Of a DNA stretch of 64,000 bases, positions 55,210 through 64,000 are shown piece by piece. Position numbers and translations under genes: made by a program. Source of the stretch: Paraconiothyrium sp. Pb-2020 (Eukaryota > Ascomycota > Dothideomycetes > Pleosporales > Didymosphaeriaceae); assembly GCA_022419385.1 (NCBI GenBank), contig JAJUBI010000006.1, positions 62,001 through 126,000 of the forward strand, written 5' to 3'. Numbering within the stretch: position 1 is the first letter of the stretch; each line of letters begins with the position of its first letter. The notes beneath the pieces were generated by a model. It saw only the letters and a program-made list of their open reading frames with translations. It was not told the origin of the DNA and searched no databases.

Positions 55210-56029
55210 TGCGGTCGTGTGAGCTTTTCAGCAAGGGTATCGTCCAGTCCTCTTGGTTTCCGTGGCAGAGATGCCTCATTTGAAGTTGTGGCGAGTCTCG
55301 CGCAAATCTGCAGTCGCAAGGCTGAGCACAAAACGATGATGCGTTACAGGCTGAAAATGGATAAGGGTGATAGATATGGCAACGTAGTTTGACAATGTGG
55401 AGAGTGGCCTATGCCGGAGAGTGAATGTTACAAGGCTGAAGGAGAGAGGAAGGGGGAAAGAAGGCTGCGGGGCACCTGCCTGAAGCTGGCTGCGGAAGTC
55501 GCGCCTGCCTTATGCGCACTGCATGCATGAGGCGAGCTGAACATGGGCGTTAAGGCAAGGCTGAACGTACCGCAACACGACAATCGCGAACGAGCAGGGA
55601 TATGGGACGGCAACTTCTAGGCTTTTGATGAATGAATTTGCGCACATCCTTTGGCGCTGACTATACGACTACATCAGAACAGGACGGAAAATGCGTCCGA
55701 CAAGACTTTTCACCCGCCGAAGCATGCGGTGCGCTCTATCACCCTGGGCCTCCTGGCTAGCAGCGATCCCCTAACTTGACCCGTACTACGCTGTTTTGAT
55801 TACAAAGTCACTCGCAATCGGTGACGAGCACATAGCACAGGAGGACGACCGCCGCGCCGCATCAGCATCAACCTCGTCTTCTTCATCGGACGCGCACACT
55901 TCATCCAGCAGAGTAAGCTGCCGCGCCCTCAACCCACGCTTCTTGTTGCCTCCCTTTGTCGCGCGCCGACCATTGTGCCCCAGAGGGCGGCGCGGGGGAA
56001 GCGGTTCGTAAGTCTCGCCCTTAACGTCT
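55210..56029. other. intergenic, nothing supported
   Basis: Between the PigL_N/CorA gene start and the end of RLI1. Open frames are short and lack motifs. Confidence 0.5.
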
Positions 56030-58057
56030 TCAAGCCTCGCTTTCTAGGAAGAAGTAATTGCCGTTGAGCTTCTGCTCCTGGTCCAGTTGGGAGTTGTACT
56101 TGTTGATACGGGGACGGTAGGAGTTGGGGTCGCGGCGGAAGGTGACATCAAGATTCTTGAGGAACTTGTTGCAGCCGGTGAGGAGGGACTCGGGTGTGTT
56201 GGCGCGGGACTTGATGGCAGGCTGACCGTCAAAGACGATGACACGGTCGGCGAGGTAGGTGGCCATGATGAAGTCGTGCTCGACGACGAAGGCCGTCTTC
56301 TTGGCGTGCATGATGAAGCGCTTGATGACGCGGGCGGCGACGATACGCTGCTCAGAGTCGAGGTAGGCCGAGGGCTCGTCGATGAGGTAAATATCGGCTG
56401 GCATACCGAGCGCGAGGACGATGGCAACGCGCTGCAATTCACCACCAGATAGGTTCTGCACTTCTTGGTCGATGAAGTCATCCATCTTGAGGGGCTTGTA
56501 GACGTCGGTCTGGAACTGCGGGCTCAGGAAGGCGGCCTTGATCTTCTTGAAGAAGAGCTGGCGGACCGTACCGGTGAACCTTGGAGTGATCTTTTGCGGC
56601 TTCATGCTGATGTTCATGGGTGGGATCTTCTTGCCGTCATCGGGCTGCAGGGCGCCGGCAAGCATCTTACAGAAGGTAGTCTTTCCAGTGCCGTTCTCAC
56701 CCATCATGACGATGATCTCGGAGTCGGTGAACTCACCCGCCTCGATGTTCAGCTGGAAGTCGCCCAGGGTCTTGGACATCTTGGGGTAGCCGTATGCATT
56801 TGACTTATCTGTGAGGAACTCCTCGCCAGCCTCACCAATACGGAATTGAAGAGATTCTTCTCGGAAACGCAAGTTCTCGGTAGGAATGTTACCGTCGAGG
56901 AAGATGTTGATACCTTCTCGCACGGAGGCGGGGAGAGTGACGACACCATAGACCGCAGGCTTACCGTAAAGGACGCAAATGAAGTCGGAAAGGTAGTCCA
57001 GAACGGACAAATCGTGCTCTACTACGATGACATAGTCATCGGGGCGGAGCAGACTGCGGATCATACGAGCGGCCGCAAGACGCTGCTTCACATCCAAGAA
57101 AGAAGAGGGCTCGTCGAACATGTACACATCCGCCTTTTGGACGCAGACAGTTCCGATGGCGAAACGCTGCAGCTCTCCACCAGACAACAGCGTAACGTCA
57201 CGTTCGTACACGTGCTTCAACTCAAGAACCTCGGTGATCTCCTCGAGGTTGTCCATCTGAGAGCGGCCCTCAATGAGCTTACCAACTGACTTGTCCGGTC
57301 CCTTGATGGCCTTCGGGATTTGGTCGACATACTGGGGTTTGACAACAGCCTTAAGATCGTCCTCCAGAACCTTGGTGAAGTAGTCTGTCCCATGTTAGTC
57401 CGTATCCTCCGCAGCATATTGGTGCATGCGGCCTTACTCTGCAGTTCCGAACCGCGGAAGTACTTCAGAATCTCCTCCCAGTCTGGCGGGTTGTCATAGC
57501 GGCCAAGGTTGGGCTTTAGCTTGCCGCTCAGAATCTTCAATGCCGTGCTCTTTCCAATACCGTTTGTGCCGACCAATCCCAACACCTGGCCCGGACGGGG
57601 CATAGGCAGCCTGTGCAGCTTGAAGCTGTTTGCGGAGTATCGGTGCGTGACTTGTGTTTCGAGGTTCGTGGGCAAGTTGATGATGTTGATGGCGTCGAAC
57701 GGGCACTTCTTAGGGCAGATGCCGCATCCTATGCACAGTCGTTCGGAGATGAAGGCGATTTTCGAGGTCGAGTCGACTTCGATGCATAGCTTGCCGGTGC
57801 GCACCACGGGGCACGACTTCTTGCACTCTTGCCTGCATTTCTGCGTCCCTGTCAGTCCATGGTATCGGCGTTCGTGGGGTTGAGACTGACCTTTGGCTTG
57901 CACTGCTCGCGCACACTTGAGGTTAGAGAAATTTCGATCACGGCCGCGGGGCAGCACTTGCCTTGTCGTTGCTGACAATCGCAATACTGTTGGGTGTTAG
58001 TGAAGAGCAATAAACGTATGTATCTCGGTGCACGTACCGGGTGAGCTTGTCCGACAT
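56030..58057 (-). CDS. RLI1: ribosome recycling ATPase RLI1 / ABCE1
   Basis: An essential twin-ATPase iron-sulfur protein that splits ribosomes after termination. Exons 58057-58038 (20 bases), 57986-57962 (25), 57902-57891 (12), 57840-57438 and 57384-56030 encode 604 aa. The first cluster motif (CKPKKCRQECKKSCPVV) is built across the tiny exons; the second reads CIGCGICPKKCPFDAI. Walker A is GTNGIGKST and GENGTGKTT; signatures LSGGELQRFAI and LSGGELQRVAI each precede a Walker B (VYMFDEPSS, IYLIDEPSA). The second intron (57961-57903) starts GCAAGT and ends GAGCAG, a GC-AG intron; only this choice restores the cysteine motif. The gene is divergent from CHD1. Confidence 0.97.
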
Positions 58058-58974
58058 GGTGGCGGTCGTAGCAACGGTGTGTGGGCGTAGTCGTGGAGGG
58101 TATCGCGGTGTAAAGCCCTACGTAGATGGCGGGGCACGCTGGGAATTTAGAGGAGGCTTGTGGGTGCCTGCAGCGCTTCAGTGTCAGTGATATCGCGGAA
58201 GTTTCGTGCATCTAGAGGGTAACTCACCAAACTGCCGCCCGAATACAGCGTCTGAACAGGTAATGCGACAGAGAAACAGTGTTCTCGGGCTCAAGGACCA
58301 AAGACGTTCACAGTGGACGGTAATCGCAGTAGCCTTCGCGCTGATTGGCTCGTGTGCGGCTACGGTCACGTGCACAGTCCAGCCCTGCCTTGCGGCTTTC
58401 TGTGCTGAGCCAGTGGTGGGCCCTGACCCTCACACATCTTCCCACAAGTAGATACCTACTTGTGCCCGCCCACCACCACGACTACCCAACATAGAGCAGG
58501 AATTCCCTGACTGGGGTACAACCATGGACAGTGAGTATTCCTCTTCCACGCGTGCCCATATCTCTCTGCCTACTGGCAAACCCGCCGTTCCATCTCCGTC
58601 TTCGCATCTGCACATGTCCATCTCGCGCCGCCCTCCCCCATCTCCGAACCGCCTCTACGACCTCGATATCGGTCTTCTCTGGCTTCCCGCGCTCCTCTCG
58701 ACATACCCCCGCCTCTTGCTGGCTCTCCCGGTTCATTGAGCCGCGTCCAAAGCGGCACGCTGCCTCCCGCGCACATTTCCATCAACCGCGACCCTCCTTC
58801 ATCAAGCCCAAATGCTTCACGACTTGCTGAATCTCTCCTCTCAATCGCTGTGTAATTAGAGTCGCGTAACTCTGCTCTACACAACGCATCTATCTGCTCC
58901 TTTCCGCGATATTTGCTCGCAGAATTGTCACGCTGACTATCCACCCAGCCGCGTCCATCGTCGTACCCTCCACT
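58058..58974. other. divergent spacer of RLI1 and CHD1
   Basis: About 0.9 kb with pyrimidine-rich DNA before CHD1, fitting a long leader. Open frames at 58531-58830 and nearby lack motifs. Confidence 0.5.
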
Positions 58975-61900
58975 ATGGCCGATCCGGTCCCGTATACGAA
59001 CGGTCACTCTTCGCCGATTACGCTAGATACTGTCATGCCATCCGCTCCTTCACCGCCTAGCGAAGACGCGCTCTCCGAGACCCAACAGGCTGCCGCCGCA
59101 TCATCGGATGAAGATGGAGATGCCGACGCTGATGGAGAGGAATATGAGGAGGATGAGCAGATGGAAGTTGATGCAGAGTCTTCAGAAGACGCGGAGGGCG
59201 AGGCAGACAGTGATTTCGGCTCTGACAGCCCGCCGCCGGAAGAAGACCGCCGCCGCGCCGGCAGCTCGACATCGCATGGTTCAAGCCGGCCAAGCAAGCG
59301 CAAAGCCAGCGTAGAGGATGATTTCGAGGCGAATCCAGAGCTATACGGCCTGCGTCGAAGCGTATGTGGCCTCAGATCTTCATCGCACCTGCCAGCTAAC
59401 CGTAGCCTAGGGCCGAGCACGTCCAACCCGCCGCATTGTTGGTACCCTTACCTCGTTTTGCACCTCTTTCTAACCTGAACTAGGTCGATAGCAGCGATGA
59501 AGACGATGGTTCAGATTCTGATGTGCCGCGTAAGCGACAAAAGACGACCTCGCGAAAAGGTACTTTCGCGCACCCCGCCATGTACATTCCATCACCGCTG
59601 ACCTTTTGCGATAGCCTCTAACCAACCTACACCCGTTTACCGATCTCCTAATACCGATTCCGATGAATCCGACGGCTTCGTTGGAGCCCGACGCAATATC
59701 CCAAGCAAGAAGGAGCGACAGCGCCGGCAGCTTGTGGCAGAGGGCCAGCTGCCGCCTTCACATGCGGAGGTTCGATTCTCGCAGCGGCGAACAAAAGCTG
59801 TGACGAATTATAACGAGGATGGCGAGGACTCTTTCGAGGAAGAGGAAGACGACAGGACACCGAATTATTGGGCTACTACTGCTGAAGACACTGGTCCCCC
59901 CATAGACAAAGTGTTGGATCATCGGCCGAAGCCCGATGTTGGTATGCTACACCTAGCCTCATGGCCGCATGGACACTAACACGCCGGTAGAACTGGAGCC
60001 TTACTCTGTACAGAAGAAAGACTTTGAGTACCTGGTCAGTTCAATCAATACCTCTCTTCGACTGCACTAACCCTAGTCCTAGATCAAATGGATGGACAAG
60101 GCTCATTACCACTCCACCTGGGAAGAGCACAGTACGATTGCCTCGTGCAAAGGCTGGCGGAAGCTGGATAACTACTTCAAGGGGCCCGTCATGACCGACA
60201 TGCACATACATTTCCGCAAAAAGATAGACCCCGAAGAGTTCGAACAGCACATGGTCGCACGCGAAGGGCAACGCGAGAGTCTGCTTGATTTTCACGTTGT
60301 GGAGCGGATAATAGGCTCTCGCGAAGGCGATGAAGAGACGGAATACTACGTCAAGTGTAAGTGTGAATGACCTTACCCCTATCGAGATTACCTAACCATT
60401 AGTAGGGAAGGGACTGAGCTATGATAACTCTACGTGGGAGGTGGCCTCTCTGATAAGCGACCTTGCACAGGGGGAAATCGATCGATTCCTCGACCGTCAG
60501 ACGAACCGGCCTGTTTCCGATCCCAAGGAGACCAGCTTGCAGACCCGCCGAAAATTTAAACCCCTGGAAGAGCAGCCGGATTATATCAAGTTTGGCAAGC
60601 TTCGGTCGTTCCAGCTTCACGGCCTGAACTTCCTTGCGCACAATTGGGTCAGAGGCACCAATGTCATCCTAGCGGACGAGATGGGACTTGGCAAAACCGT
60701 CCAGACCGTATCGTTCATGAACTGGCTCAAGCATGATCGGCGACAGCAAGGACCATTCCTTTGCGTCGTGCCCTTATCAACAATGCCAGCCTGGGCCGAC
60801 ACATTCAACAACTGGACTCCAGACATCAACTACGTCATCTACACTGGTGGAAGTGAAGCACGAAGGATCATCCAGAACTACGAGCTGTTAGTTGACGGCA
60901 ATCCCCGGAAAGTCAAGTTCAACGTGCTAGTGACTACGTACGAGTACGTTCTCTTGGACTGGCAGTTCCTCTCGCAGATCAAATGGCAGTTCCTTGCTGT
61001 TGATGAGGCTCATCGGTTGAAGAACCGTGAATCTCAGCTCTACGAGAAATTACTTCAATTCTCAGCCCCTAGCCGTCTCCTCATCACCGGCACTCCCATC
61101 CAAAACACCTTGGGCGAGCTATCGGCGCTAATGGATTTCTTGATGCCTGGCAAAGTCACCTTCGATGAGAATGTTGACCTTGCATCCGAGGATGCTAGCG
61201 TCAAGCTTGCGGAGCTCAGCGCGGCCATCCAGCCTTACATGATCCGTCGGACGAAAGAGAAGGTCGAGAACGACCTCCCGCCCAAATCTGAAAAGATTCT
61301 GCGAGTTGAGTTGTCCGACATCCAGCTGGAATACTACAAGAACATCCTCACTCGCAACTATGAGGCCCTGAATGAGGGTGGTCAGGGCCAGAAGCAGTCG
61401 CTTCTCAACATTGTTATGGAGTTGAAGAAGGCTAGTAACCACGCTCTACTTTTCCCGAACGCCGAAGCCAAGTTTTTGAAAGAAGGAGCCTCAAAGGACG
61501 AGACCCTCAAGACTATCGTCACTACTAGCGGAAAGATGATGCCTCTCGATCGCCTGCTGACGAAGCTAAAAGCCGACGGCCATCGCGTGCTTATCTTTAG
61601 TCAGATGGTCCACATGTTGGACATTCTCACTGACTATATGCGATTGAGAAACTACCAATTCCAGCGACTGGATGGCACAGTTCCTTCGAGTGAACGTAAG
61701 ATTGCCATCGACCACTTCAATGCTCCTGGTAGCGAGGACTACTGCTTTTTGTTGTCTACACGCGCCGGTGGTCTTGGTATCAATCTGATGACAGCTGACA
61801 CCGTGGTACTCTTCGACTCGGATTGGAACCCCCAGGCCGATTTGCAAGCCATGGCTCGGGCTCACCGTATTGGACAACAAAAGCCTGTCACTGTCTACCG

Positions 61901-64000
61901 CCTGGTGTCCAAGGACACCATCGAGGAAGAGATCCTGGAGCGTGCTCGTAACAAGCGAATGCTCGAGTTCATTACAATCCAGCGCGGTGTCACAGATCGT
62001 CAGCAGAAGGAACTCAACGATAAGATGAATCGTATGGGAGCAGAGCCAACCTCTGCTGATGACATCAACAATATTCTTAAGCGCCGCGGTCAGAAGATGT
62101 TCGAACAATCGGGCAATCAGAAGAAGCTCGAAGAGCTTGACATTGATGCCCTGCTAGAGAACGCAGAAGAGCACAAGACTGAACAAGTGGGCGGTCTGAC
62201 CTCTGACGGTGGCGAAGAGTTCCTCAAGGCATTCGAATACACGGATGTCAAGATCGACCTGGAATGGGACGACATCATTCCTAAAGACGAGCTCGATGCT
62301 GTGAAGGCTGATATCCAGCAGCGCAAAGAGGAAGAGGAGACACAGAAGCTACTCGAAGAGAGCGCGCCCAGGAAACGTAAAGCGCATGCAAATTCCGGGG
62401 ACCGTGAACAGCGCGCTGCTAAGAGGCGTGCGAGAGAAGTCATGCCCGGAAGCGACGATCCGTCAGACGACGAGGGCCCCAATAGCGACCCAAAGCGTCC
62501 CATGGTCACAAACGAGATCCGCAAACTTGTCCACGCTTCTTACCGCTATGGCTCTTTTGACGAGCGTGGCGAGGAAATGATGCGGGACGCGAGACTCGTC
62601 GGGCGCGATGTGGATGTTGTCAAGGCGGCCTTAGATGTGGTCATCGCCAAAGCTAAGGAAGAGATTGAAAAGCAACGGAGCGACTTCAAGAAAGAGGGCG
62701 AAAGCAAGCAGCTCACCAAGAAGGACAAAAAGGCTGTGCTCTTCGACCATGAGGGCGTCAAAAAGATCAACGCCGAGACCATCCTCGACCGTCCGGTTGA
62801 GATGCGTGTTCTCAAGGAAGCTATCGCCAGTATCTCAGACTGGCGTAACTTCCGGATCCCCGATGCCATCAAGCCGGCCAGCTACTCTTGTCCTTGGGGT
62901 GCGCGGGAAGATGGCATGCTCATGATCGGTATCAACCGCCACGGATATGGCGCATGGGTGCCTATTCGTGATGATCCGGACCTAGGTTTGAAGGAGAAGT
63001 TTTTCCTGGAGGAGAATCGCGTGGACAAGAAAGAAGAGCGCAGCAAAAAGGAAGAGAAGAACGCCAAGTCACCCGGCGCGGTCCACCTCGTGCGTCGCGC
63101 AAACTACCTACTCACGGTTTTGAAGGACAAGACTGGTGCCGACCCCAACGCAAAGCGTCTCATGGAGAATCACCATCGCAACAATAAGAAGCACTTGAGT
63201 GCTGCGCGTCGGGTAGAGAAGGCTTCGAGCGTCTCAGCCAGTCCCGCTCCGTCCGGGTTGCGCAAGGGCATCTCTCGTGATTCGGAGAGGCCATCTCATC
63301 GTGCCAGCATCAGCGATAGTCGTCCTTCAGAGCGACCTGAGAGCCGCCAGCGTGACAAAGCGACCCCGGACCACCGGCATCGCCAGAGCGATCAGTACCG
63401 GCCTTCTGAGCTTGGCCGCAAAGACCATCGCAATGATCGCGGGAGCATCGACCGCCGCCCTCCCCATTCCAGTACACCTGAGATTCGTCGCAAGATCAGT
63501 GGTGACATGGCTGATCGTCCTCGACAGTCCGAAGAGCGGCATCGGCATCACGACAAGCACCACACGTCGCATGGACACGCAAACGGCCACGGTGGTCATG
63601 CGCACGGTGTCAATTCTCCTTCTCACAAGACCAAGGAAATGAAGGCTGATCCGGACATGGAGAAGGCTCTGAAGCAGGTGCACGATAACCTCGGCCGCCT
63701 GAAGAAGGCGACCAACAAGAATTATCCGGACAAGCAGCAGCTGGTCAAAGTGCTCAAGAAGGAGCTTATAGCTGTGGGTAATCACATCAACGTCCACATG
63801 CGGACGAACCCCGTTCGTGGGAACGAACTCTGGTGAGTAATACAGACGCAAGTCGTCAGAGAAGTACTAATACGGACATCAGGAAATACACGGTGAGCAA
63901 CTATTGGCCACGCAGCGACGCGACGGTGGAGAATGTGCAGGGCATGTACAAGCGCATGGTGTCTTCGGAATCTGGCGTCAAGCAGCAGAGCGGTCCGGAG
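58975..64000 (+). CDS. CHD1: chromodomain helicase CHD1, 3' end beyond window
   Basis: A Snf2-family remodeller that spaces nucleosomes on transcribed genes. Exons 58975-59361, 59411-59437, 59484-59559, 59615-59941, 59991-60034, 60084-60356, 60406-63832 and 63883 onward. The N-terminus is acidic (EEYEEDEQMEVD). Two chromodomains follow; the second carries IKWMDKAHYHSTWEEH and, across a splice, YYVKWKGLSYDNSTWE. The ATPase has ILADEMGLGKTVQTV, VDEAHRLKN and RAHRIGQQKPVTVYRLV. The DNA-binding part includes GIGxNRHGYGAW-like IGINRHGYGAWVPIRDD, and a His/Arg-rich tail leads to LGRLKKATNK. The last exon runs to the window edge without a stop, so the C-terminus is missing here. Confidence 0.95.

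Noticed and set aside
1..64000. CRISPR arrays, bacterial operons, ribosome binding sites
   Set aside because: Spliceosomal introns and fungal core genes throughout show a eukaryotic nuclear sequence; no regularly spaced repeats were seen.

Overview
The window is nuclear DNA of a filamentous ascomycete (Pezizomycotina; Dothideomycetes is my guess, not shown). Genes are split by introns of about 45-100 bases with GT..AG ends and CTAAC/CTGAC-like branch sites. Two Zn2Cys6 regulators, a HET-domain protein, a PigL_N-type protein and many small secreted proteins are typical of that group. No tRNA, rRNA, CRISPR array or intact transposon was seen.

The left part (1-16.3 kb) is accessory. It holds a Zn2Cys6 regulator (23-2219), a heme-type ferric-reductase-like membrane protein (2945-3798), an SDR (4784-5527), a second Zn2Cys6 regulator with an in-frame TGA (5782-7527) and a divergent NmrA-like protein (8185-9271). 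A palindrome CCGCGCGG occurs five times here, only in the upstream regions of the last four genes, which suggests one small regulon. Next come a cysteine-rich secreted candidate whose conserved parts lie in two frames (9639-10103), a five-exon secreted protein (11546-12421), a decayed stretch near 13 kb, and a BBE-type FAD oxidase (13369-14860).

The block from 16.3 to 25.3 kb is core: a 66-aa lipid-anchor-like protein, PRMT5, the DEAH helicase Prp43, RNA polymerase I subunit RPA43 and the snoRNP protein IMP4. PRMT5 and the 5' half of Prp43 carry several apparent single-base losses within about 1.6 kb, best read as consensus errors in the assembly.

From 26 to 31.7 kb the DNA is accessory again: a HET-domain gene, then three small secreted proteins in a row on the + strand, one with a GPI-anchor-like tail. 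From 32.4 to 40.7 kb lie elongin C, a mitochondrial-type ketoacyl-ACP reductase, UBA2 (SUMO E1), a queuosine-salvage protein and a branched-chain aminotransferase. Then come a DJ-1/PfpI protein, a BTB protein, Prp40 (U1 snRNP) divergent from Trs65 (TRAPPII), a single-pass surface protein, and a multi-exon gene joining a PigL_N-like N-terminus to a CorA-like two-helix C-terminus.

The right end has RLI1/ABCE1, whose 5' end is split into tiny exons with a GC-AG intron, and CHD1, which runs off the window. Many housekeeping genes are paired head to head: PRMT5/Prp43, elongin C/SDR, UBA2/QNG1, Prp40/Trs65 and RLI1/CHD1. Exon limits were placed by hand from splice signals, reading frame and protein family patterns.
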